Assembly (NCBI GenBank): GCA_964609245.1
Contig: CAZSSB010000015.1
Coordinates: forward strand, 1 to 63,030
Length of the DNA: 63,030 nt
Reading direction: 5' to 3'
Origin: JAFGCY01 sp964609245
GTDB taxonomy: Bacteria > 4484-113 > JAFGCY01
Part shown: positions 24,073 to 33,306 of the stretch, one piece after another
Layout: every line of letters begins with the position of its first letter
How positions within the stretch are numbered: the stretch's first letter is position 1
The notes under the pieces: model-generated
The model's database searches: none
What the model was told of the DNA's origin: nothing
Seen by the model: the letters and a program-made list of their open reading frames with translations, nothing else
Made by a program: the position numbers and the translations under genes

Positions 24073-24845
24073 GCGCAGCGCCGCTGACCGCGACAACCGC
24101 GCTGCGCACGCGCGGGCTGAGCAAGCGCTTCGACGGGGTGGTGGCGCTCGACAGCTTCGATCTGGAGGTCGCGCGCGGGGAGATCGTGGCGCTGATCGGG
24201 CCCAACGGCGCGGGCAAGACCACCCTGTTCAACGTGCTGACCGGCTTCCTCAGGGCCGACGCGGGCGGCTTCGAGCTCGGCGGCCGCCGCTTTACGCGCA
24301 CCGTCCCGCACCAGCTGCTCCGGCACGGGGTGGCGCGCACCTTCCAGGACCTGCGCCTGATCGGGGGCTTAAGCGCCCTGGACAACGTGCTGCTGGCATG
24401 TCCGCACCAGCGCGGCGAAAGCCTGTGGCGGCTGGCGGCCGCGCCCCGCGCCATTGCCGCCCAGGAGCGCGAGGGCCGCGAGTTGGCCCATCAGCTGCTC
24501 GGGCGAGTGGGGCTCGAGGCCAAGGCCGGCGACCTGGCGCGGCAGCTGAGCTACGGCCAGCAGAAGCTGCTGACGATGGCCTGCGCGCTGGCCACCGGGG
24601 CCGGCCTGCTGCTGCTCGACGAGCCGGTGGCCGGGGTGCATCCGCGGATCATCGAGCGCATCCTGGCGCTGGTGCGCGAGCTGGCCGCGGAGGGGCGGAC
24701 GGCAGTGCTGATCGAGCACAACGTCGAGGCGGTGCGACGGGTGGCCGGCCGGCTGGTGTTCATGGACCAGGGTCGCAAGGTGGCGGAGGGCGCGCCGGAG
24801 CAGGTGCTCAGCGACGAGCGCGTGCTGGAGGCCTACCTGAAATGA
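24069..24845 (+). CDS. livG: branched-chain amino-acid ABC ATPase (LivG type)
   Basis: 258 residues. Walker A GPNGAGKTT; LSYGQQKLLTMA in place of the common LSGGQ signature, as usual in LivG; Walker B LLLLDEPVAGVHP; switch His in LIEHN. It overlaps livM and livF by 4 bp each. Drives uptake together with LivF. Confidence 0.95.
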   Translation: MSAAPLTATTALRTRGLSKRFDGVVALDSFDLEVARGEIVALIGPNGAGKTTLFNVLTGFLRADAGGFELGGRRFTRTVPHQLLRHGVARTFQDLRLIGGLSALDNVLLACPHQRGESLWRLAAAPRAIAAQEREGRELAHQLLGRVGLEAKAGDLARQLSYGQQKLLTMACALATGAGLLLLDEPVAGVHPRIIERILALVRELAAEGRTAVLIEHNVEAVRRVAGRLVFMDQGRKVAEGAPEQVLSDERVLEAYLK

Positions 24846-25567
24846 GCGCGTCAGCGGATAAACAGCAAGCGGCGCTGGAGGTAGCGGGGCTGGCCGCCGG
24901 CTACCGCAACCGGCGGGTGCTGGCGGACGTGTCGCTTGAGGTGGCGGGCGGGGAGATCGTGGCGCTGATCGGGCCCAACGGCGCGGGCAAGTCCACCCTG
25001 CTCAAGGCGGTCTTCGGCCTCTGCCGCGTGTTCAGCGGGCGCGTATCGCTGGGGGGCGAGGATGTCACGCGGCTGGCGGCGCATCGCAAGGCGGCCCGCG
25101 GGCTGGTCCTGTTGCCCCAGGGCAACCGCGCCTTCGCCGAGCTGACCGTCGGGGAGAACCTGCAGCTGGGCGGCTACATCCTGCCCCGCCCCGAGGCCCA
25201 GCGGCGGATCGACGAGGTGCTGCCGCTGTTTCCGGCGCTGAGCGGCGCGCTCAATCGCCCGGCCCACACGCTGTCCGGCGGGGAGCGCCAGCTGCTGGCA
25301 TTCGCCCGCGCGCTGATCCTCAGGCCGCGCGTGCTGCTGCTCGACGAGCCGTCGGTGGGGCTCTCGCCGGGGCTGGTCAGCGACGTGATGGAGCACATCG
25401 CAGACATTCGCGCACGGCTGGGCTGCGCGATCGTGGTGGTCGAGCAGAAGGTGGAGCAGGCGCTGGGCATCGCGGACCGAGTGGTGGCGATGAACATGGG
25501 GCGCATCAGCTTCGACGGCAGCCCGGACGAGGCCCGCAAAGAGGCCGCGCGGCTGTTCCTGACCTGA
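24842..25567 (+). CDS. livF: branched-chain amino-acid ABC ATPase (LivF type)
   Basis: 241 residues from the ATG at 24842, which overlaps the livG stop. Walker A GPNGAGKST, signature LSGGERQLLAFARAL, Walker B VLLLDEPSVGLSP. VVVEQKVEQAL contains Gln where livG has His, typical of LivF. Last gene of the transport operon; no clear terminator follows. Confidence 0.95.
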   Translation: MSASADKQQAALEVAGLAAGYRNRRVLADVSLEVAGGEIVALIGPNGAGKSTLLKAVFGLCRVFSGRVSLGGEDVTRLAAHRKAARGLVLLPQGNRAFAELTVGENLQLGGYILPRPEAQRRIDEVLPLFPALSGALNRPAHTLSGGERQLLAFARALILRPRVLLLDEPSVGLSPGLVSDVMEHIADIRARLGCAIVVVEQKVEQALGIADRVVAMNMGRISFDGSPDEARKEAARLFLT

Positions 25568-25707
25568 CCGCGGTGACGGGCTGCGATTCCGCGCTGCGAT
25601 AATGCCGCCGCTCGCCGTGTAGCAGGTAGCATGCCGCAAAGCACACGGACGATTGGCGATATGGTGGAGCCGTGCTGCGACGACAGCCGTGGTCTGGGGG
25701 CCTGAAC

Positions 25708-26241
25708 GTGAACATCTTCGTGTTGGACCGCGATCCCGGGCGAGCGGCCCGCTACCACTGCGACAAGCACGTGGTCAGGATGGTGCTGGAGACGGCTCAG
25801 CTGCTCAGCACCGCGCTGTGGGCTGTCGATGAGCCGTCGGCGCGGCGGCTTGAGCGCAATGGTCTGATCTACCGGCCCACTCACCGGCGGCACCCCTGCG
25901 CGCTGTGGACCGCGCAGTGCCCGGGCAACTACCGCTGGCTGGCGCGGCTCGGCATGGCGCTGGTAGCGGAGTATCAATACCGCTACGAGGCCCGGCACCA
26001 TCGCAGCGCGCCCGTGATCGAGTACTGCGCGGACAGCGGGATGGATCTGATCTGCCGGGCGCAGCGTGACACGGGCGGACGAAGGCGGCGCACCCCGTTC
26101 GCACTGGCGATGCCGGGAGAGTACAAGTCGGCGGATGCGGTGGCGTCATACCGCCGCTACTACCTGGCGGAGAAGGCGCCGTTCTGTCGCTGGACCAGGC
26201 GTCGCGTTCCCCGCTGGTTCAGCGAGGGCCTCTGTGACTAG
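25708..26241 (+). CDS. conserved protein of a family common in T4-like phages, function unknown
   Basis: 177 residues from the GTG at 25708; an upstream in-frame GTG at 25672 would add 12 residues without family similarity. The pattern is one I recognise from myovirus and scattered bacterial genomes: NIFVLDRDPGRAARYHCDKH, then VVRMVLETAQLL, YRPTHRRHPCALW, PFALAMPGEYK and AVASYRRYYLAEK with a final CRWTRRRVPRWF. No signal peptide or membrane segment. The conserved His, Cys, Asp and Lys could form an active site, but no activity is known to me. It lies alone between the transport operon and msrA on the same strand. Confidence 0.8.
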   Translation: MNIFVLDRDPGRAARYHCDKHVVRMVLETAQLLSTALWAVDEPSARRLERNGLIYRPTHRRHPCALWTAQCPGNYRWLARLGMALVAEYQYRYEARHHRSAPVIEYCADSGMDLICRAQRDTGGRRRRTPFALAMPGEYKSADAVASYRRYYLAEKAPFCRWTRRRVPRWFSEGLCD

Positions 26242-26292
26242 CCTGACACGGTTGCGATAACGCGGCCGGGCGCCCAGGTATTACCTCGAAGG

Positions 26293-27111
26293 ATGCAGGC
26301 GTACTCACGATACTTCGCCCTGATCGCCGCGGCGCTGACGCTGGGCGGCATCCTGGTGGTGATCATGTCAGTCAATCAGGCAGATACCAGTGCACGGGCC
26401 GCGACCGAGGCCGCGCCGATCCCGGCCGGTACGCCGCCCATCGATGCCGCGGCGCCGGTGGAGCTTGAGACGGCGACCTTCGCCCTCGGCTGATTCTGGG
26501 GTCCCGACTCCCAGTTCGGGAGCATCCCCGGCGTCATCCGCACGCGGGTGGGCTACAGCGGGGGCACGCTCGAGAACCCGACGTACTACAAACTCGGCGA
26601 TCACACCGAAACGATCGAGATCGACTTCGATCCGCGCCGGGTCAGCTATGAAGGGCTGCTGGAGGTTTTCTGGCGCGGGCATAACCCGCACGCGGCACCG
26701 TTCAGCATCCAGTACAAGTCAGCCGTCTTCTTCCACGGTGCGGAGCAGGAGCGCCTGGCGCGCGAGTCCGCGGCGCGGATTGCGTCGGAGAGCGGTAGCG
26801 AGGTGACGACCGAGATTCTGCCGGCATCGCGCTTCTATCGCGCCGAGGACTACCACCAGAAGTACTACCTGCGCAACAACGGGCTGCTGCTCGGCGAGCT
26901 GGCGCGCTACTACGCCGGCCGCCCGAAGGAGTTCACCGACTCCACGCTGGCGGCGCGGCTGAACGGCTATGCCGGCCACTACGGCAGCGCGGAGCAACTG
27001 ACCAGCGAGCTGGACGCCTACGGCCTGAGCCAGGCCGCCCGCGATCACCTGCTGTCGATCGCCCCGTCGCTGAGCAGCGAAGCGGCCTTCGCCTGCGGAC
27101 TCGGGAAGTAG
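26293..27111 (+). CDS. msrA: selenoprotein peptide methionine sulfoxide reductase A (TGA = Sec at codon 67)
   Basis: 272 residues if the TGA at 26491-26493 is read as selenocysteine. The sequence around it is TFALG-U-FWGPDSQFG, exactly where MsrA enzymes have the catalytic Cys of GCFW. The frame continues unbroken with GVIRTRVGYSGGT, YYKLGDHTETIEIDFDP, FWRGHNPHA, the active-site YHQKYYL near the middle and a candidate resolving Cys in FACGLGK near the C-terminus. A membrane anchor (about residues 7-25) and an Ala/Pro linker precede the domain, so the enzyme faces the periplasm. It reduces Met-S-sulfoxide. A hairpin lies just after the TGA. No selA, selB, selC or selD in the window. Gene finders will split or truncate this gene. 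Confidence 0.9.
26496..26531 (+). promoter_or_regulatory. candidate bacterial SECIS hairpin in msrA
   Basis: Beginning 2 nt after the TGA: outer stem CTGGGG/CCCCGG (26496-26501 with 26526-26531, one G-U), internal loop, then inner stem CTCCC/GGGAG (26508-26512 with 26518-26522) and a 5-nt loop AGTTC containing the G-U expected in SelB-bound loops. The loop begins 20 nt after the UGA, in the known range. High GC makes chance hairpins likely, so this only supports the call made from the protein. Confidence 0.55.
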
Positions 27112-27183
27112 CGGCACGGCCCGCTGTGCCGCTGCCACTATCGGCCCGCTGCTGAAACTTCAGCCCCGCAAACCGTCTCCAAG

Positions 27184-27202
27184 ACCGGTTCTGTCAACCG
27201 GT
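27184..27202. terminator. hairpin after msrA
   Basis: ACCGGTT-CTGTC-AACCGGT, a perfect 7-bp stem with 5-nt loop, followed by ATTGTTG. It lies between msrA and the next gene. It may terminate msrA, though the T-run is poor. Confidence 0.4.
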
Positions 27203-27246
27203 ATTGTTGAGGCGACGGAGCCCAGGGAAACCAGGGAGGTGCTCCG

Positions 27247-28662
27247 ATGACCGAGCGACGACATGACGAGTGTTTCGGCAGTGCAATCCTCAGGCTGCTC
27301 CTGCCAGCCGTCTTGGCGCTGGGCGTGGCCGCCGCATCTGGCTGCGGCGGCTCCGCGGCCGTCACCCAGCCCGCTCCCGGCGGCGAGGAGCCCGATCCGG
27401 GGGCGCAGCAGCCTGAGCCGGCCACCGAAGTACCCGAGTCACCGACCGCGGTGGGGGCCTGCGTCTTGTACGCACCGCTGTCGAACACCGCCACCTATCT
27501 GATCGACCTGGCGGGCGACGAGGTGCACAGCTGGCCGAGCGCCTACGCGCCCGGTAATGCCGTTTACCTGATGGAGGACGGCAGATTGCTGCGGACCTGC
27601 AACGTCGGCAATCCGCTGTTTGCCGGCGGCGGCACCGGCGGCCGAATCGAGGAGTATGACTGGGACGGCAACCTGACCTGGGAATTCGACCTGAGCAATG
27701 ACCGCCTCTGCCAGCACCACGACATCGAGCCACTGCCGAGCGGCAACGTGCTGGTCCTGGCCTGGGAGCGCTTCCTGGCCTCGGCGGCGGTCGCGGCAGG
27801 ACGCGACCCGGCACTGATCGATGACGGCGAGCTGTGGGCGACCTGCATTCTGGAGGTCGAGCCCCGGCGTCCCAGCGGTGGCAGCATCGTCTGGGAGTGG
27901 CATCTCTGGGATCACCTGATCCAGGACCTCGACCCGCTGCGCGCCAACTACGGCGACGTGGCGGCGCATCCCGAACTGGTCGATCTGAACTTCGCCCAAG
28001 GCGGCCACAAGGACTGGACGCATGGCAACGCCGTGGACTTTAGCGCGGATCTTGACCAGATCGCGCTGAGCATCCACAACTTCGGCGAGCTGTGGATCAT
28101 CGATCATTCCACTACCACCGCTGAAGCAGCCGGCCACGGCGGCGGCGACCAGGGCCGGGGCGGTGATCTGCTCTATCGCTGGGGCAACCCGCGCGCCTGG
28201 CGCGCGGGCGACGCGTCCGACCAGCAGCTGTTCGGCCAGCACGACGTCCAGTGGATTTCCGCGGGCCTCAGCGGCGCCGGCAACATGCTGATCTACAACA
28301 ACGGTATGGGTCGCCCCGACGGCGAATACTCCAGCATCCTGGAGATAGCTGCACCCGTTGGCGCGGACGGCAGCTATGCGCTGACAGCCGGCGGCTACGG
28401 TCCTATGGCGCCGGCCTGGGAGTACGTGGCGGACCCGCCGGAGTCGTTCTACAGCCATCACATCTCGGGTGTCCAACGGCTTGAGAGCGGCAACACGCTG
28501 ATCTGCTGCGGGGCCGACGGCTGGTTCTTCGAGGTCACGCCCGCGGGGCAGATCGTCTGGGAGTACATGAATCCGCACGCCGATTCCGCCGCGGTGGGCA
28601 ACTCCGTCTTCCGCGCCACGCGCTACGAAGCTGACTACCCGGGTCTGGCTGACCTGAATTGA
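27247..28662 (+). CDS. arylsulfotransferase-like (ASST) lipoprotein
   Basis: 471 residues; AGGGAGGT upstream of the ATG. The N-terminus is a lipoprotein signal (LLLPAVLALGVAAASGC, Cys about 33). The body shows the six-bladed-propeller pattern of the ASST family: EEYDWDGNLTWEFDL, CQHHDIEPLPSGNVLVLAWE, then DWTHGNAVDFSADLDQIALS, FGQHDVQWIS and HHISGVQRLESGNTLICCG. The paired His in QHHDIEPL, THGN and GQHDV are family features. Bacterial ASSTs move sulfate between phenols in the periplasm, but many members of this broader family have no known substrate. Monocistronic by position. Confidence 0.8.
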   Translation: MTERRHDECFGSAILRLLLPAVLALGVAAASGCGGSAAVTQPAPGGEEPDPGAQQPEPATEVPESPTAVGACVLYAPLSNTATYLIDLAGDEVHSWPSAYAPGNAVYLMEDGRLLRTCNVGNPLFAGGGTGGRIEEYDWDGNLTWEFDLSNDRLCQHHDIEPLPSGNVLVLAWERFLASAAVAAGRDPALIDDGELWATCILEVEPRRPSGGSIVWEWHLWDHLIQDLDPLRANYGDVAAHPELVDLNFAQGGHKDWTHGNAVDFSADLDQIALSIHNFGELWIIDHSTTTAEAAGHGGGDQGRGGDLLYRWGNPRAWRAGDASDQQLFGQHDVQWISAGLSGAGNMLIYNNGMGRPDGEYSSILEIAAPVGADGSYALTAGGYGPMAPAWEYVADPPESFYSHHISGVQRLESGNTLICCGADGWFFEVTPAGQIVWEYMNPHADSAAVGNSVFRATRYEADYPGLADLN

Positions 28663-28698
28663 CGGCTACGCTGAGTGGACCCGCGGGCGGCCGACTGA

Positions 28699-29064
28699 TC
28701 AATCACTCTCTTCCTGATGGGCTTGCAGGGCGGCGCGGTTGCGTGCCGCCTCGCCCAGCATCTTGCGCACCTCTTCAAGCCTGAAGGTCGCCGTGTCCGG
28801 GCGCTCACAGCAGCAGGCTTCCAGCGCGGCGCCGAGGAAGTTCCAGGCGGAGCGCAGTTGCGCGGTGGCCAGATCGCGAACCGGACTGCGCCACCGCGCG
28901 TCGGGCCCCTGCTGCACCTTCACTTCCTGCACGGGCTGATCCCAGTCCTGGATCCGTGCGGCCAGTTCCCGCTGCGCGTCTCTGACGAACGGTGCGGCAT
29001 CATCGGGATAGCCCATGGCGATCGTATCCAGCGCGGTGTCGAGCAACTCGATTATCTTCTGCAT
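28699..29064 (-). CDS. small hypothetical protein
   Basis: 121 residues, mostly predicted helix (MQKIIELLDTALDTIAMG; FRLEEVRKMLGEAARNRAAL) with a CCC triplet (LEACCCERPD). No signal peptide or known motif. It converges with the ASST-like gene. The start is uncertain because no ribosome-binding site is visible. Coding is supported by codon-position GC bias and by being the only open frame here with plausible residue composition. Confidence 0.55.
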   Translation of the reverse strand: MQKIIELLDTALDTIAMGYPDDAAPFVRDAQRELAARIQDWDQPVQEVKVQQGPDARWRSPVRDLATAQLRSAWNFLGAALEACCCERPDTATFRLEEVRKMLGEAARNRAALQAHQEESD

Positions 29065-29448
29065 GCCGCGTCTCAGCCGGGCCCCGTCGCAGGTTCAAGC
29101 GAGCATATGCCCTTAATGCCCGGCAGAATCCCTTCAGTCATTGTACCGCCGGATGAGCACTCACGCTTGTCATAAGTGCTGTTCGGTGCCGTCGGCAACC
29201 CCATTCGGTCGGACAGAGAGCCGCGCGGAATCGTGGCCGGATTGGATCAGGTAGAATTGACCTGGGGTGAGGCTTGAGCCTGGGCGGCGCCAGCAGCAGT
29301 ATGTCAGCGTAGAAGTGCGGTGATCGTACACGGTAGTGACGCGGCAGCGGTCAGCTCTCCCTGCCGGTTGCTGGGAGCCGACCGTTGCCCTGCGGCTCTG
29401 GAGCTTCAGGCACGGTATACTGGGACGTCTGCTACTTAGGAGGCAGCC
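29065..29448. other. 384-bp divergent intergenic region
   Basis: No gene supported. -10-like hexamers: TACAAT on the minus strand (29140-29145) towards the small hypothetical gene, TAGAAT (29252-29257) and TATACT (29416-29421) towards the protease gene. None has a convincing -35. AGGAGG (29438-29443) is the ribosome-binding site of the next gene. Confidence 0.45.
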
Positions 29449-32400
29449 ATGTGGCGTCCATCAGCCATTTCCTGCGTCAGTTGCGTCCTGCTCACAGCCG
29501 TGCTGGCCGTGCACTCCTCCTGCTCCTCCGGCACCCCGATGTCCACGCTGCCGCTACCTCGCGGGGGCCAGCCACCTGCAGCGGCAACAGGTTGGCCACT
29601 CGTGCTGGCTGTCGGGATGCAGCCGCAAGCCCCGCTGGAGCCCATGTTCAAAGCGGCGAGCATCATATCTCCGCAGCAGGTCTTGCAGGCGATTCCCGTG
29701 CCTCACGCAGTCTCAGTATCCGAGGGGTTCATTGTCCACCAGGGCAGCGACTTCCTGGGCGGCTATGAACAAGCAGTGACGCCCCTGGGTAATCTGGCGG
29801 AATTCACCGCTAACTGGAACCCCGCACAGGAACCCGGCAGCGTTGAACTGAGCTGTGCTATGTACGAGTTCAGCATTCCTGTTGAGTTCGCGGGCGATCC
29901 GACCTGCAGCCTTGCGTGGCTGCAGGAGTACTCCCCGCAGGACGCGGAGGATGTCTGGATCGGGCTGAGCAACTGGTCAGCCGGAGCCTGGAGCTGGTAC
30001 GAGTTCCAGCCGGACGGCACTGTGACATTCGTGTCAGTCGACGACTACACGCGACCTGAGGATCGCCGCCTGCTCGTTGCGGTTGTGTTGCTGGGGCAGC
30101 AGGCCTGCCGGTTGGACCGGATCAGCGTTGGTGAGCCCGAGCTGCGAGCCACGGGTGAGGAGGCAGTCGAGGTCGAGACTCCTCCGCCGACCTATCCCCC
30201 GCTGTATGTTCCCAAGGGCGCTTCAGCAGACCTGCCGGCCAGCGTTGACCTGAGTACCGATTGCGCCGAGATCAGCGATCAGGGCACCTGGGGCTCCTGC
30301 ACCTGCTTCGCCACAGGCGATGGCGCGTTGAACTACGAACTGAACCGCCTGTATGCAGATCTGGACTGGGACCTTGGCGACGACTTCAATCGGGTCAGCC
30401 CCAAGTTCCTGTACGTCGAGTCAGGCAAACTGCAGGGCTTTCCAGACGACCCGGCGTATGGTCGCTGGACCGGGCAGGTCGTGGAGGATTTGGTGGACCA
30501 TGGGGTGGCAACCGAGGAGAACGCCCCCTACGATCTCGTCTACGATGACGACTGGTCAGATGCTGCGCTGGACGACGCGGCACTGCTGACAATCGCCAAC
30601 TGGCTGCCGATCCCGTGCAACGGGTCTGCGGGCATTCAGAATGTCAAGGCGGCGCTGGCCTACTACGAGCAGCCGCTGATCATGCGCATCAACCTCGACT
30701 ACTGGTTCACGTACTACAAGCCGGATACGGTGTGGAACTACACCGGACCAAGCTACGGCGGCCACGCGATGCTGATTGTCGGCTACGACGACAGCAAGCA
30801 GGCGTTCCTGGTTCGCAACAGCTGGAGTGATGATTGGGGTGATGACGGCTATGTCTGGATCGGCTACCCTACGTTCAGCAATGGTTGGGCTTACGTCAGA
30901 TGCTGGACGTTGTTTTGCGACTACGATTCGTCGACAGCACTGCGGTTCACGGGCCAGCAGTCGTCTCTGCCGCCCCCCACGAGCGTGACGGCCTCTGATG
31001 GAACCGACGACGAAGTGATCAACTTGTCATGGAGCAAGTCATCGGGGGCGACCGGCTACCAGGTCTATCGGGACAGCCACGACACCCTGGTTGCCGAGCT
31101 GGGTGACGTCGACACCTGGTCCGACCAGGCGATCCACGACACCAGTTCGCACATGTACTGGGTGACGGCGGTTGACTCCAGCAGCGAAAGCGCGTTTGGT
31201 GCACCGGATCTGGGCTTTCTGGCACAGCCGCCGGAGATCCACTACGTCATTCCCTCCTCGGGTCGCGAAGGCCGGGAGGTCAGTTTCATCGCCGCGGTGT
31301 ACGGCAGCCGTCCGATGACGTTCAGCTGGGACTTCGGTGATGCTGCATCCCCGAACACCAGCACTGACTACGTTCCGCAGGTGACGCTGGGAGATATCGG
31401 CGACTACACAGTGACCCTGGAAGTCGACAGCGACTGGGGCTCGGACAGCCTGGAGATTGCTTTCACCGTTCATCCGGGCAATCCGCCGATCGCCGACCTC
31501 GAGGCGGATGATACGACAGGTCGCACGCCTCATACGGTCAATTTCGACGCCTCCGGCAGCTACGATCCCGACGGCGCGATTGTGAAATACGAGTGGGACT
31601 GGGAAGACGACGGTACCTATGACGAGACGACCACCTTGCCCCAGAATGACCATACCTATACGGAGATTGGTGGAACCTGCTGCGTGGTGCGTGTGACCGA
31701 CGACTCCGGGCTGACTGACACCAGGGGGCGCAGCGTGGGCATTCTCTCAACCGACAACATCCTGCCAACGTTGTGGTGGATGGGAGACACGCTGGGGCCA
31801 CCGCCGCAGACCAAGGTCTACAACGTGGGGAGTGCTTACGACCAGGACGGCGAGATCGTCAAGTACGAGTTCGACCTTGATGGCGACGGTACTTACGAGA
31901 TCTCAGGGATGCAGGCCGAGGTCAGTCACACCTACACCGAGCATGACACTCTGACCGTCAAGTGCCGGGTGACCGACAACGAAGGCGGCGTCACAGAGCA
32001 GCAGGCTCAGCTGATCATCGGTAACGGTGGCGAGCAGAGTGGCTGGCAGATCCACGAACTCGAGGACTTCAACAGCAACCAGGATGTTGTGGCCCGAGCC
32101 GCCGTGGTCGACGGCAAACCAATCGTGCTGGCGCGCGAAGGTGAGAACGACACGCTGTTTGCCTACCACAGCACGGTGGCCCAGCCCGATTCAGCGGATG
32201 ACTGGACCAAGAAGATCATCGAGGACAGTGTGTTTGTCAACAACGCCCTGTCGATCAGTGATGTCAGTGACGCGGCGGTTGTTTCATACCAGTCGGGCGA
32301 CGGCCTGACGTACGCGCGCTACAACGGTTCGAGCTGGGACAAGCACGTGGTCACCTCAGAGAGCACGGCCAAGAACGCGATTCAGGAGATCAACGGTGTG

Positions 32401-33081
32401 CCCTGCATCGCATTCCAGCAGGGCGTTACACTGAGGTATGCACGTGCCACGACCGCATCGCCGGCCTCGGACAGCGACTGGCAGATCATGGACGTCAGCA
32501 CGGCGGACAACGTCGGCGGCGACGTCAGCCTGGGGTCGCTGGGAAACATCCCGATGATCGGGTTCGGTCAGCGCGACTTCATCCCGCAGCTGGCGTTCGC
32601 CCGTGCGACCAAGGTTGACCCGTCGCTTTCCACTGACTGGGTCTGGCACTTCGTCGAGGTGGACGTGAAGAACACCGACTCCATCTCGTTCGGGGTCATC
32701 AATGGGTTGCCGGCGCTGGCCTACGCGGAGCGCAGCGGGGAGAACAGCCTGCAGCTGGCCAGAGCGAGCAGCACCACGCCGGCAGCCGCCGGCGACTGGA
32801 CGTTCTACGCGGTGGATACGCAGACGAAGATCATCGATGTGCGTCTGCGTTATCTGGCGGGCATGCCCGCCATCGGCTACTTCGGCGGCGGCGGCTGGCC
32901 GGAAGTCAGTCTGGCGGAGGCCGGAACGACGGACCCTGATGACGCCGGAGACTGGACGATCGAACGCCTGGAGGACCGCTCCTCGTTCCACGACATGATC
33001 GAGGTCCAGAATCAGCCTGCCATGGTCTACAGCGACGATGATACGTTCACGCTGTACTACTACTACCGGATCCCGGAGTAG
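29449..33081 (+). CDS. secreted papain-family (C1A) protease with PKD domains and a C-terminal repeat region
   Basis: 1210 residues; AGGAGG 5 nt before the ATG. Export signal with a possible lipobox Cys (VHSSC). Residues about 85-240 form a module also found in the lipoprotein at 35791. The C1A domain follows: catalytic Cys284 in QGTWGSCTCF (family form QGxCGSCWAF, so the first disulfide Cys is Trp), His439 in GGHAMLIVGY and Asn457 in VRNSWSDDWGDDGY. Then a fibronectin-III-like domain (PPTSVTASDGTDDEVINLSW), three PKD domains (FSWDFGD, YEWDWEDDG, YEFDLDGDG) and a region of about seven 50-residue repeats (e.g. SISDVSDAAVVSYQSGDGLT). Probably surface-attached and protein-degrading. No clear inhibitory propeptide. 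Confidence 0.88.
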   Translation: MWRPSAISCVSCVLLTAVLAVHSSCSSGTPMSTLPLPRGGQPPAAATGWPLVLAVGMQPQAPLEPMFKAASIISPQQVLQAIPVPHAVSVSEGFIVHQGSDFLGGYEQAVTPLGNLAEFTANWNPAQEPGSVELSCAMYEFSIPVEFAGDPTCSLAWLQEYSPQDAEDVWIGLSNWSAGAWSWYEFQPDGTVTFVSVDDYTRPEDRRLLVAVVLLGQQACRLDRISVGEPELRATGEEAVEVETPPPTYPPLYVPKGASADLPASVDLSTDCAEISDQGTWGSCTCFATGDGALNYELNRLYADLDWDLGDDFNRVSPKFLYVESGKLQGFPDDPAYGRWTGQVVEDLVDHGVATEENAPYDLVYDDDWSDAALDDAALLTIANWLPIPCNGSAGIQNVKAALAYYEQPLIMRINLDYWFTYYKPDTVWNYTGPSYGGHAMLIVGYDDSKQAFLVRNSWSDDWGDDGYVWIGYPTFSNGWAYVRCWTLFCDYDSSTALRFTGQQSSLPPPTSVTASDGTDDEVINLSWSKSSGATGYQVYRDSHDTLVAELGDVDTWSDQAIHDTSSHMYWVTAVDSSSESAFGAPDLGFLAQPPEIHYVIPSSGREGREVSFIAAVYGSRPMTFSWDFGDAASPNTSTDYVPQVTLGDIGDYTVTLEVDSDWGSDSLEIAFTVHPGNPPIADLEADDTTGRTPHTVNFDASGSYDPDGAIVKYEWDWEDDGTYDETTTLPQNDHTYTEIGGTCCVVRVTDDSGLTDTRGRSVGILSTDNILPTLWWMGDTLGPPPQTKVYNVGSAYDQDGEIVKYEFDLDGDGTYEISGMQAEVSHTYTEHDTLTVKCRVTDNEGGVTEQQAQLIIGNGGEQSGWQIHELEDFNSNQDVVARAAVVDGKPIVLAREGENDTLFAYHSTVAQPDSADDWTKKIIEDSVFVNNALSISDVSDAAVVSYQSGDGLTYARYNGSSWDKHVVTSESTAKNAIQEINGVPCIAFQQGVTLRYARATTASPASDSDWQIMDVSTADNVGGDVSLGSLGNIPMIGFGQRDFIPQLAFARATKVDPSLSTDWVWHFVEVDVKNTDSISFGVINGLPALAYAERSGENSLQLARASSTTPAAAGDWTFYAVDTQTKIIDVRLRYLAGMPAIGYFGGGGWPEVSLAEAGTTDPDDAGDWTIERLEDRSSFHDMIEVQNQPAMVYSDDDTFTLYYYYRIPE

Positions 33082-33235
33082 CGTGCATGACCCTGCTCGC
33101 CGGTGCAGCGCCGCAATGGAGGAGCGTGGCGGTCGAACCTGGGTAGCTCGGATGAATGGTGACGCCGGAGGGCGAAGCGGGCCAGGCTTGATGACTGAGT
33201 CCTGACGAGCTGCCCAGGTTGTCACTCGGAGACGA

Positions 33236-33260
33236 AGCAGCCCCCGGGCCGGGGGCTGCT
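33236..33260. terminator. bidirectional hairpin between convergent genes
   Basis: AGCAGCCCCC, 5-nt loop GGGCC, GGGGGCTGCT: a perfect 10-bp GC stem between the protease gene and the alkaline phosphatase gene. No T-tract on either side, so it may act with another factor or only protect mRNA ends. Confidence 0.5.
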
Positions 33261-33306
33261 GGCTGCGAGAATCCGGTGAAGAGCAGTCGTGTGAATGGTG
33301 GCCGGG

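Noticed and set aside
26548..27111. A short MsrA starting at an internal GTG after the TGA
   Set aside because: It would lack the catalytic residue. The upstream frame supplies the correct MsrA sequence up to the TGA, so selenocysteine is the better reading.
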